DNA of 64,000 nt, taken from Paenibacillus tepidiphilus (GTDB lineage Bacteria > Bacillota > Bacilli > Paenibacillales > Paenibacillaceae). Shown piece by piece: positions 37,401-44,721 of this stretch. The notes below the pieces were generated by a model. That model worked only from the letters and a program-made list of their open reading frames with translations. It was not told the origin of the DNA and made no database searches. A program made the translations under genes and the position numbers. Where the stretch lies: the NCBI RefSeq assembly GCF_008635795.1, contig NZ_VWRQ01000001.1, positions 372,001-436,000 of the forward strand, in the 5' to 3' direction. Positions within the stretch are counted from its first letter, which is position 1; each line of letters starts with the position of its first letter.

Positions 37401-37880
37401 TTAATCCAGCAGCTTGTCAATCTCCGCTTCGATCTGTTCAGGCGTCGTTTGCGGGGCAAACCGCTTCAGGACGCGGCCGTCCTGGTCGACCAGAAATTTG
37501 GTGAAATTCCATTTGACGCTCTTGGAGCCCAGGACACCGGGCGCTTCCTTCGTCAAATATTTAAACAGCGGATGAGCGTTGTCGCCTTTAACTTCTACCT
37601 TGTCGTACATAGGGAAGGTTACCCCGTAGTTAAGCTCGCAGAATTCGGCGATTTCCTCGCTGTCCCCGGGCTCTTGGCCGGCAAACTGGTTGCTCGGAAA
37701 CCCCAGCACCTCAAAACCACGGTCCTTGAATTTATTGTAGACTTCCTGGAGACCCTTGTATTGGGGCGTAAATCCGCACTTGCTGGCCGTATTGACGACG
37801 AGCAGTACCTTGCCTTGGTACTTGGACAGGGATTCTTGCTCACCGCGCAGCGTCTTGGCTTCGTAATCGTACACGCTCAT
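37401..37880 (-). CDS. Glutathione peroxidase family thiol peroxidase
   Basis: A 159-residue protein starting at ATG 37880 (GGGAGG upstream). The peroxidatic residue is Cys35 in VVNTASKCGFTPQY, with the family Gln in FPSNQFAGQEPG and the Trp in VKWNFTKFLVD. It uses cysteine, not selenocysteine, so it probably works with thioredoxin or bacillithiol. Divergent from ohr, with a perfect palindrome between them. Confidence 0.95.
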   Translation of the reverse strand: MSVYDYEAKTLRGEQESLSKYQGKVLLVVNTASKCGFTPQYKGLQEVYNKFKDRGFEVLGFPSNQFAGQEPGDSEEIAEFCELNYGVTFPMYDKVEVKGDNAHPLFKYLTKEAPGVLGSKSVKWNFTKFLVDQDGRVLKRFAPQTTPEQIEAEIDKLLD

Positions 37881-37946
37881 AGTAACGATGCCTCCCATCT
37901 TTAATTTAACACAATTTAATTTTACACCAATTATTTAGGGATGCAA

Positions 37947-37962
37947 GTCACAAGCTTGTGAC
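37947..37962. promoter_or_regulatory. Perfect 16-bp palindrome between divergent peroxide genes
   Basis: GTCACAAGCTTGTGAC is perfectly self-complementary and lies between the starts of the glutathione peroxidase and ohr genes. The position suits an operator shared by both. It does not match the classic OhrR or PerR boxes; an AT-rich CACAATTTAATTTTA stretch just to its left is closer to an OhrR-type site. Confidence 0.5.
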
Positions 37963-38055
37963 AAAGGGAACCGGATGCCGGTCCGTTTCAAATGCTGCGG
38001 GCGGTTTAAAAGTAGGGTGTGCGTCTAAATAATCTTTTTAAAGGAGAGATTGACG

Positions 38056-38475
38056 ATGAAAGCACTATATACAGCTTCAGCTACAGTGCATGGTGGACGG
38101 GAAGGCAGGGTGGAATCCTCGGACGGCGTTCTGAAGCATGAGCTGAAAATGCCTAAGGAGCTTGGCGGTACGGGAGGAGCCGGAACGAATCCGGAGCAGC
38201 TGTTCGCGGCTGGCTATGGAGCTTGCTATGAGAGTGCGCTGGCCAACATCGCCCGCAAAGAGGGCGTGAAGCTGCAGGATGTGGAAGTCGTCTCGAACGT
38301 GTCCATCGGCAAGGATGAGAGCGACGGGGGCTTCCGGCTGGCCGTGCGGCTCGATATCAAGCTGCCGGGAATTGAACGGGCGCAGGCACAGGAGCTGGCG
38401 GAGAAAGCCCACGCCTTTTGTCCATATTCCAAGGCAACCCGGGGCAATATCGAAGTGGAGCTTAATGTCCTCTAA
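38056..38475 (+). CDS. ohr: Organic hydroperoxide resistance protein (Ohr/OsmC family)
   Basis: A 139-residue thiol peroxidase starting at ATG 38056 behind AAGGAGAGATTGACG. The two catalytic cysteines are Cys57 in GYGACYESAL and the one in HAFCPYSKATRGN near residue 121; ESSDGVLKHELKMPKELGG is typical of Ohr. It reduces organic and lipid hydroperoxides. Confidence 0.96.
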   Translation: MKALYTASATVHGGREGRVESSDGVLKHELKMPKELGGTGGAGTNPEQLFAAGYGACYESALANIARKEGVKLQDVEVVSNVSIGKDESDGGFRLAVRLDIKLPGIERAQAQELAEKAHAFCPYSKATRGNIEVELNVL

Positions 38476-38665
38476 AGGGTGACCCTGCGGCGGATGAAAT
38501 CCGGGAAAGATGGCGATTTCGAGGCGAAAACGGAAGGAAAGACAAGGATTGGCAGGAATACCGTGGCTTTGGTTGACATCACCCCCAAAATTCTTTAATA
38601 TGTCTAAGTGTCTCTTATGCCGTGAATACGTTTAATATAAAAATTTAAATAAATGGGTGATGAAG

Positions 38666-38944
38666 ATGTCTTACAGACCGCAAATTACGAATGTAACCAA
38701 AGCCAGCAGCAACGATAAGGAAGGGTTGTACGAATTCATTATCAAGCTTGCGGATGGAACGCAGTGCCGCGCGTTCTATAACCGGTTTCCGGAATGGAAG
38801 ATGACCAACATCAGCCGCCTGCTTAAGACTCCGTGCCCGGTTTGCCGTAAGGATTTCATCTGCAAATGCATGGAAGCCTTCACGCCTGAATTCGAAGGAC
38901 AAATGATCGGGGATCAATGGATCGACAAGGCAATTGCCGAATAG
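38666..38944 (+). CDS. Hypothetical protein with cysteine cluster (92 aa)
   Basis: Starts at ATG 38666 or at 38657/38660 upstream; ribosome sites are weak for all. The protein has a CPVCRKDFICKC cluster (four Cys, near residues 56-67) that could bind zinc, and an N-terminal strand-rich part (ITNVTKASSNDKEGLYEFIIKLADGTQC). A terminator follows. Not recognised beyond this. Confidence 0.68.
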   Translation: MSYRPQITNVTKASSNDKEGLYEFIIKLADGTQCRAFYNRFPEWKMTNISRLLKTPCPVCRKDFICKCMEAFTPEFEGQMIGDQWIDKAIAE

Positions 38945-38969
38945 TACGGACAGATAGAAACACTGAACG

Positions 38970-38994
38970 CGCGGGAGCAATCCCGCGTTTTTTG
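38970..38994 (+). terminator. Intrinsic terminator
   Basis: CGCGGGA and TCCCGCG arms with a GCAA loop and a TTTTTT run. Confidence 0.92.
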
Positions 38995-39051
38995 TTGTAT
39001 AGTCCACCTTGGGGCATACTGATAGCATAGGTATGGAAGGAGGTGTGCAGC

Positions 39052-39468
39052 ATGAGCGAAGGTAACCGTGAGAAAGGTCAGACGGTGGTGCTGATTGATG
39101 GCGTATGCCATTTATGCCAAGGAATTGTGCGCTTTATCATTCCCCGCGATCCGCGGCGCCGTATCCGGTTCGCTGCCCTGCAGTGCGAGGCGGGACAAGA
39201 GCTGCTGAAAGCGGGCGGGCTGCCCGGGAATGAGCTGAGTTCGGTGGTTGTGGTGGAGGACGGCGTATACTACAGGGAATCGGCCGCAGTGCTGCGGATT
39301 GCCCGCAGGCTGCGTTTTCCCTGGCCCATGGCCTATGTCTTCATTCTGATTCCGCCGCCGCTGCGCAATGCCCTATACAGAATGGTGGCCAGAAACAGGT
39401 ACCGCTGGTTCGGCCGCGATGAGCAGTGTCTCATGCCAACGCCGGAAATCAGGAACAGATTCTTGTAA
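39052..39468 (+). CDS. DCC family thiol-disulfide oxidoreductase-like protein
   Basis: A 138-residue protein starting at ATG 39052 behind GGAAGGAGGTGTGCAGC. It has the family DxxCxxC motif as D16, C19, C22 in LIDGVCHLC, and the expected FVLR-type middle and WFGRDEQCLMPTPE end. The biochemical role of this family (DUF393) is poorly defined. Confidence 0.88.
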   Translation: MSEGNREKGQTVVLIDGVCHLCQGIVRFIIPRDPRRRIRFAALQCEAGQELLKAGGLPGNELSSVVVVEDGVYYRESAAVLRIARRLRFPWPMAYVFILIPPPLRNALYRMVARNRYRWFGRDEQCLMPTPEIRNRFL

Positions 39469-39478
39469 TAAAAAACTA

Positions 39479-39507
39479 TTGCTGTGCGCTTATATATATG
39501 CTACTAT
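39479..39507 (+). promoter_or_regulatory. Promoter of Tad locus A
   Basis: TTGCTG (39479-39484) and TACTAT (39502-39507) are spaced by 17 bp. Transcription from here would run through the attenuator-like structure before the first pilus gene. Confidence 0.6.
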
Positions 39508-39529
39508 AGCTGTAAATTATAGGAACAAC

Positions 39530-39582
39530 GACGGAAGCACCGTCTGATAGCCGTATACCGGTTATTGGGCGGTGCTTTTTTT
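39530..39582 (+). terminator. Leader terminator/attenuator before Tad locus A
   Basis: Arms AAGCACCG (39535-39542) and CGGTGCTT (39570-39577), with an inner ATAGCC / GGTTAT stem, end in a T run and form a terminator between the promoter and the first gene. Upstream, GACGG (39530-39534) can instead pair with CCGTC (39540-39544), breaking the terminator arm. The two folds exclude each other, as in attenuators. I could not match it to a known riboswitch class. Confidence 0.6.
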
Positions 39583-39617
39583 GTTGTCTTGATTTGAAAT
39601 GAAAGGAGTGATAGGCC

Positions 39618-40787
39618 ATGGGGGCGATGATTGCACTGGCGGTGCGCGAGAGCGCATATATCGAGCCGCTGCTGCATTACGTTCATACCAGTGAATACGG
39701 CGATGTCCTGCGGATTGCAGCGTTTAGCCGGAAGGATACCTTTATGGAATTTATGAAAGGGGAGGAGCAACCCGATGCGGTTATCGGCGACACCGCCTTC
39801 ATTGAATCCTGGCTGGTAGAGGGGAAAGGGGGTGTCCCGTGGGCCGTACTCAGCGAGTCTGGCAGCGGGCTGCCGCGCAGCGCGGGAGCCTTGGCCGGCG
39901 GACAGAGCATAGCCAAGTATCAGTCGCTGCCTGCGCTGCTGGAAGCCATGCTGCAGTTCTGCCAGGTCAAGCGTTCCAGGCTGCAGGCGGCTGCCAGAGA
40001 CGAGCCGCTGCTGCTGGGCATTGCTTCCGCCGGCGGAAGCAGCGGCAAGACAACCGTTGCCCTGAATATGGTGAAGCTGCTCGGTGAGATGGGATTATCC
40101 GTCTTTTATCTGAACCTGGAGAGCGTTGACAGCAGCGGCCTTGTCCTGAGGATGCCCAGTGGAGGAACCGCCGGACTGGAGCGGTTATTGTACGAGCTTA
40201 AGGTCCGGGGTGAAGAGGGGGAGAAGCGTCATGGAAATGGGCCTGAGCCGGCTGCTTATGCGATCAGACATGAAGCGCTGCGGGCCGATGCCTTCCGGCC
40301 CGTGGAGAACCTGAATGAAATGCTGCAGCTGACCCGTCCCGATACGCTTGATTTGCTGGGATGTCTCACCGGAAACGGCGGATATGATGTGGTCATTGCA
40401 GATACCGGCGCTATTGAAGAAGAGCGGACCCGGGCAGTGCTGGAGCGCTGTGGCCTGCTGCTCTGGGTGCTAAGCGGTGATGAAGGGAATATCTACAAGA
40501 CTTCCCGGTGGCTTGCCCATTGCGGCCTGCCGCATTCCGGGATGCCCCAAGGCATCGCAGAGAAGAGCCGGTTCGTGCTGAACGGCGCTGCGGATTCTGC
40601 TTCGGTGGAAGCTGTGTCGGGCGTGGTCCGGCTCGATGGGGTTCTGCCATACATACCTTCCTGGGATATGCCTCATCCGGGAGAGCTGCGTCTGAACGCA
40701 CCGCCATTTCTGGCGGGAGTGAAGCGGCTGTGTATGGATCTCATAGAACCGGCTCTGCCGAGAGTGTTCACCGGGAGCGCACAATGA
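39618..40787 (+). CDS. tadZ: TadZ/CpaE-like ParA-family protein (locus A)
   Basis: A 389-residue protein behind AAAGGAGTGATAGGCC. The N-terminal 120 residues form a receiver-like domain, then a ParA/MinD ATPase domain with the deviant Walker A ASAGGSSGKTTVALN (near residue 138). TadZ localises the Tad assembly machine. The stop overlaps the start of the TadA ATPase gene. Confidence 0.82.
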   Translation: MGAMIALAVRESAYIEPLLHYVHTSEYGDVLRIAAFSRKDTFMEFMKGEEQPDAVIGDTAFIESWLVEGKGGVPWAVLSESGSGLPRSAGALAGGQSIAKYQSLPALLEAMLQFCQVKRSRLQAAARDEPLLLGIASAGGSSGKTTVALNMVKLLGEMGLSVFYLNLESVDSSGLVLRMPSGGTAGLERLLYELKVRGEEGEKRHGNGPEPAAYAIRHEALRADAFRPVENLNEMLQLTRPDTLDLLGCLTGNGGYDVVIADTGAIEEERTRAVLERCGLLLWVLSGDEGNIYKTSRWLAHCGLPHSGMPQGIAEKSRFVLNGAADSASVEAVSGVVRLDGVLPYIPSWDMPHPGELRLNAPPFLAGVKRLCMDLIEPALPRVFTGSAQ

Positions 40788-42049
40788 ACGAGGAACTGTT
40801 CCGGCAGCTGCGCAGCGATATCCGCAGCGGCCTGGATGTAACGTCTGCGGTAGGCAATGCAGAGTTAACCGCTTATATTAAACGGACGATTCTTGAGCGC
40901 AATGACCTGCGTTATTTGACCGCTCAGGAGAAGCATGAACTGGTGAAGAAGCTGTTTGATTCCTTCAGGGGGCTCGATGTGCTGCAGCCGCTGGTCGACA
41001 ATCCGAAGATTACGGAGATCATGATCAACAGCCATGAGGAGATTTTTGTGGAAGAGGATGGGGAAATTCGCCGCCTGCCGCAGGGGTTTGAATCCAGAAG
41101 CCGGCTGGAGGATATTATCCAGACGGTGGTGTCCGGTGTGAACCGCGTGGTTAACGACGCTTCTCCGATCGTCGATGCGCGTCTGAAGGACGGCTCACGC
41201 GTGAACATCGTGCTGCCCCCGGTGGCGCTGAAGGGACCGGCGATGACCATCCGGAAATTCCCGGAAACCCCGATGACCATGGACGAGCTGGTCCGGCGCC
41301 AAGCGGTCAGCCCGGAGGCGGCGGAGCTGCTGCAAATTCTGGTGGCGGCCAAGTATAACATTTTTATCAGCGGCGGGACCGGCTCGGGCAAGACTACCTT
41401 TCTGAACGCCCTCTCGCAGTATATCCCCCCGCAGGAGCGGGTGATTACTGTCGAGGACTCTGCTGAGCTGCAGATCGTTACCGTACCGAATCTGGTCTCC
41501 CTGGAGACGCGCAATGCCAACACGGAGGGGCGCGGTGAAATTACGATCCGTGATCTGATCCGCTCCTCGCTGCGGATGCGGCCGAACCGCATTGTGGTCG
41601 GCGAGGTCCGGGGTGCAGAATGTCTGGACATGCTGCAGGCGATGAATACCGGCCATGACGGCTCCCTCAGCACCGGCCACTCCAACAGCGCCCGTGATAT
41701 GCTGAGCCGTCTGGAGACGATGGCGCTGTCGGCTGCCGATCTGCCGATTCCGGTGGTCCGCCAGCAGATTGGCTCCGCTATTGATATCTTTGTGCATTTG
41801 TCCAGACTCCGGGACCGTTCGCGCCGGGTGGTGGAAATCTGTGAGGTAGCCGGCCTGAGCAACGGGGACGTGCTGCTTAATCCATTATATGAATTCAAAG
41901 AGATGGAAGAGCGGGGAGGCAAGGTCTGCGGCGGGCTTGTTCCGTGCGGTAATCCGCTGCTGCATACGGACAAGCTGAAGCTCGCAGGCATCGGGGCCTA
42001 TCCTCTGGCTCATTATGAACCCGGCTCAGAAAGGGGGATAGGAACATGA
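40784..42049 (+). CDS. tadA: TadA/CpaF secretion ATPase (locus A)
   Basis: A 421-residue hexameric ATPase starting at ATG 40784 (ATGA overlap); the longer upstream frame inside tadZ is not supported. It has NPKITEIMINSHEEIFVE, Walker A SGGTGSGKTTFLNAL (near residue 196), the Walker B region RMRPNRIVVGEVRGAECLDML and the His box DGSLSTGHSNS. It powers pilus assembly. Confidence 0.95.
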   Translation: MNEELFRQLRSDIRSGLDVTSAVGNAELTAYIKRTILERNDLRYLTAQEKHELVKKLFDSFRGLDVLQPLVDNPKITEIMINSHEEIFVEEDGEIRRLPQGFESRSRLEDIIQTVVSGVNRVVNDASPIVDARLKDGSRVNIVLPPVALKGPAMTIRKFPETPMTMDELVRRQAVSPEAAELLQILVAAKYNIFISGGTGSGKTTFLNALSQYIPPQERVITVEDSAELQIVTVPNLVSLETRNANTEGRGEITIRDLIRSSLRMRPNRIVVGEVRGAECLDMLQAMNTGHDGSLSTGHSNSARDMLSRLETMALSAADLPIPVVRQQIGSAIDIFVHLSRLRDRSRRVVEICEVAGLSNGDVLLNPLYEFKEMEERGGKVCGGLVPCGNPLLHTDKLKLAGIGAYPLAHYEPGSERGIGT

Positions 42050-42897
42050 TTCAATGGCAAAGGAAGCGGGGGGAGCAGCGAGAGAGCGGGTCTGGGCGCC
42101 TGAGGACAGTTCAGCGGCCGACGGAAGCAGAGACAGGAGCCGGCGGCAAAGCGCCGCTGCCTGATTATACCGTGTACCACTTGGCCCCTGTAACCAGAGG
42201 CTTGGCCATTGCTGCCGGCTCGCTGCTGCTGTACGGCGTGGGTTATCTTTTTTATCATAATCCGGTTCTGTCCCTGCTGCTCGCTCCCGGCGGGCTCTAT
42301 GCACCGCGTCTGCTGCGGGATTACCTGCAGAAGCGAAGGCGTTCGGCGCTGAATCTGCAGTTTAAGCAAACGCTGTTCTCGCTCTCTTCCTCGCTTTCAG
42401 CCGGCCGCTCAGTGGAGAATGCCTTCCGCGAGGCCGTAGAGGATTTGCGGATGCTCGACCCGGAAGGGGGCGGTGACATGATCTTTGAGCTGAATATCAT
42501 CTGTGCTCGGATGGAATTCGGCCAGCCGGTGGAGGAGGCGCTGCAGGATTTCAGCAGACGGGCCGGATTGGAGGAGGTGGCGCGGTTCGCGGATGTGTTC
42601 TCCGTCTGCAAGCGGACCGGCGGCGATCTGGTCGAGGTGGTGCGGCGGACCTCAAGCATCATCGGAGAGAAACTGGACATGCAGCAGGATATTGCCGTCA
42701 GCATCGCCCAGAAGAAATTCGAAGCCAAGGCGCTGCTCATTGCCCCGCTTGCCATGGTGCTGTTTATGAGCCTTGCCGCCGGAGACTATATGGAGCCTAT
42801 GTATACGGGAGCAGGGATTGCGATATCCACGCTGGCACTGATCGGCCTTGGCCTTTGCTATATCTGGACCACCAAAATTATGGATATTCCGCTATAG
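42046..42897 (+). CDS. tadB: TadB-like pilus membrane protein (locus A)
   Basis: A 283-residue T2SS F-type membrane protein with ATGA overlap to tadA. Two N-terminal hydrophobic segments, a cytoplasmic GspF domain (FKQTLFSLSSSLSAGRSVENAFREAVEDL, then VARFADVFSVCKRTGGDLVEVVRRTSSII) and two C-terminal helices. Confidence 0.9.
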   Translation: MIQWQRKRGEQRESGSGRLRTVQRPTEAETGAGGKAPLPDYTVYHLAPVTRGLAIAAGSLLLYGVGYLFYHNPVLSLLLAPGGLYAPRLLRDYLQKRRRSALNLQFKQTLFSLSSSLSAGRSVENAFREAVEDLRMLDPEGGGDMIFELNIICARMEFGQPVEEALQDFSRRAGLEEVARFADVFSVCKRTGGDLVEVVRRTSSIIGEKLDMQQDIAVSIAQKKFEAKALLIAPLAMVLFMSLAAGDYMEPMYTGAGIAISTLALIGLGLCYIWTTKIMDIPL

Positions 42898-42912
42898 AGA
42901 GGAGGTGTGAAT

Positions 42913-43785
42913 TTGATTTGGGGATGCGGCATTCTGCTCTGCGCCTGCACCGCCCTGTGGCTGCTGCTGCGGGTGAACTGCGGAGACCGCTATGCCGGCC
43001 TGCGCACTATCCCGATGGAGGGCCTGCGCCTGCGCCAGCTGACGGAACCGTTCTTGCTGCTGCTGGAGAGGGGGAGGCTCGGCAGCTATATCCCCTCCCT
43101 GCGGCTGAGAATCCAGCGTTCCCTGCAGCAGCTCTACGGCGTGCGGTACAGTGCAGAGCGGACGCTGCTCTTCCTAGGGGAGATGCTGGGCTACAGCTGG
43201 CTGCTGCTCGCAGCCGGAAGCGCTTTGACCTTGATCAGCAGGGAGATAGCCGGCATCCTGCTGGGCGCAGTGCTTGCTCTGCTTCTGCCGGCTGCGCTGG
43301 CCCGGGATCTTCACAAGAAGGTGCGGCTGCGGGAGCAGCAGATTCTTATGGAGCTGCCGGAGCTGCTGAACAGTATCGTGCTGCTGGTCGGGGCCGGCGA
43401 GAATGTGCAGCGGGCCATTGTCCGCTGCATCGGCAGCCGCAATGGAGATTACACTCATCCGCTGTACAAAGAGTTGTTTATGATGACCGTGGAGTGGGAA
43501 GGGGGCTACTCCTTTCAGCAGGCCTTTGAGAATTTCAGCAAACGCTGTGCAGTACAGGAGGTGTCGCTGTTTACAACAGCGGTGCTGCTTAATTACCGCA
43601 GGGGCGGAAGTGACTTTGTGCTGGCGCTGCGCGACCTATCCCGCGTTCTCTGGGAGAAGCGCAAGGCCATTAGCCGGACCCGCGGCGAGCAGGCCTCCGC
43701 GAAGCTTGTGTTTCCGATGGTGGTTATTTTTCTGATTGTAATCGTGCTGGTGGGCACACCGGCAATCATGATGCTAAAAATGTAG
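42913..43785 (+). CDS. tadC: TadC-like pilus membrane protein (locus A)
   Basis: A 290-residue partner of TadB. The start is best at TTG 42913, eight nt after GAGAGGAGGTG; GTG 42907 is too close to that site. GspF-like blocks are ILMELPELLNSIVLLVGAGENVQRAI and CAVQEVSLFTTAVLLNYRRGGSDFVLALRDLS, with C-terminal membrane helices. Confidence 0.9.
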   Translation: MIWGCGILLCACTALWLLLRVNCGDRYAGLRTIPMEGLRLRQLTEPFLLLLERGRLGSYIPSLRLRIQRSLQQLYGVRYSAERTLLFLGEMLGYSWLLLAAGSALTLISREIAGILLGAVLALLLPAALARDLHKKVRLREQQILMELPELLNSIVLLVGAGENVQRAIVRCIGSRNGDYTHPLYKELFMMTVEWEGGYSFQQAFENFSKRCAVQEVSLFTTAVLLNYRRGGSDFVLALRDLSRVLWEKRKAISRTRGEQASAKLVFPMVVIFLIVIVLVGTPAIMMLKM

Positions 43786-43798
43786 GGGGATGAAGCGG

Positions 43799-43987
43799 AT
43801 GATGACGCTGATTAAGGAAGGCGCAGTACGGTTGTGGAAGGAAGACGAGGGGCTGGGCACACTCGAGATGATTATGATCATCGCGGTGCTTATAGCCGTT
43901 GTGCTCGTCTTCAGGGAAGAGATTGTGAAAGTGGTCAAAGCGCTTATCTCGACTGCCGGCAGCAAGAGCCAGGAAGTCTTTGAATGA
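43799..43987 (+). CDS. Flp1-like type IVb pilin (locus A)
   Basis: A 62-residue pilin starting at ATG 43799, nine nt after GGGGG (ATG 43790 also in frame). The sequence KEDEGLGTLEMIMIIAVLIA has a G/LGTLE prepilin site with Glu at +5, followed by a 20-residue hydrophobic helix. It is likely the major pilus subunit cleaved by the TadV peptidase encoded at 48001. The stop overlaps the next gene. Confidence 0.88.
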   Translation: MMTLIKEGAVRLWKEDEGLGTLEMIMIIAVLIAVVLVFREEIVKVVKALISTAGSKSQEVFE

Positions 43988-44646
43988 TGAACACGGGTGA
44001 TGACGAAGGGAGCTTTACCATAGAGGCCTCGATGCTGCTGCCGATTCTCATGGGCATCACACTACTGCTGCTCTTCTTCGGTCTTTACACCTATCAACGG
44101 TCGATGCTGCTTCAGGTAGCCTCTCTGGCCTCGGAACGCACCGCATACGATTGGGACAACAGCCATAAAGCGGTGGACGGTTCCTTCGCTTCGGGAGAGT
44201 ACGATTCCCTATATTGGAGACTGACGGAGGATCATCTGGTCTCCTCGTTATTCGGTCTGGGAAGCGGGACAAACGGGGTAATGGCTGTGCTGCCAGTCTC
44301 GGATGAAACGGGTGACCTGCCAATGGTGAAGCTTCGGCAAGGGACGGCAGCCGTTCCGACCAATATGTCCGGAAAGATTGAGTATAATTACGGACTTACC
44401 GGAAGGTCAGTAGAGGTGCGTTTGCAGCGGATGCTGAATTTGCCGGTGCTGGATGGGCTGCTATCGGATGATGCAAATCCGGAGGCTGCTGCACGGTCAG
44501 TGGTGGCCGTACCGGCCGAATTCATCCGGACTGTAGAGCTGATGCGCTATTATGGGGCTAAATTTCAGAGAAGTTCACAGCCGGACTCCACGGGAACCGC
44601 TATGGACAAGCAGGAGGCAGGCCAGATGCTGTCCAAGCTGCATTAG
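43984..44646 (+). CDS. TadE-like pseudopilin (locus A)
   Basis: A 220-residue protein with N-terminal DDEGSFTIEASMLLPILMG: a G/SFTIE prepilin site with Glu at +5 and one membrane helix, then an extracytoplasmic domain. TadE-type pseudopilins are minor pilus components. ATGA overlap with the pilin gene. Confidence 0.85.
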   Translation: MMNTGDDEGSFTIEASMLLPILMGITLLLLFFGLYTYQRSMLLQVASLASERTAYDWDNSHKAVDGSFASGEYDSLYWRLTEDHLVSSLFGLGSGTNGVMAVLPVSDETGDLPMVKLRQGTAAVPTNMSGKIEYNYGLTGRSVEVRLQRMLNLPVLDGLLSDDANPEAAARSVVAVPAEFIRTVELMRYYGAKFQRSSQPDSTGTAMDKQEAGQMLSKLH

Positions 44647-44721
44647 CATAAGGACGCAATACAAAGCTGGCCTGCGGCTGCCATGAAGGCCGCTGTCAGG
44701 CAACAAGGAGGCGTGGCGCTA

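Noticed and set aside
39510-39617. Known c-di-GMP riboswitch before the Tad operon
   Set aside because: The conserved GEMM core sequences could not be found; only an unassigned attenuator-like structure is supported.
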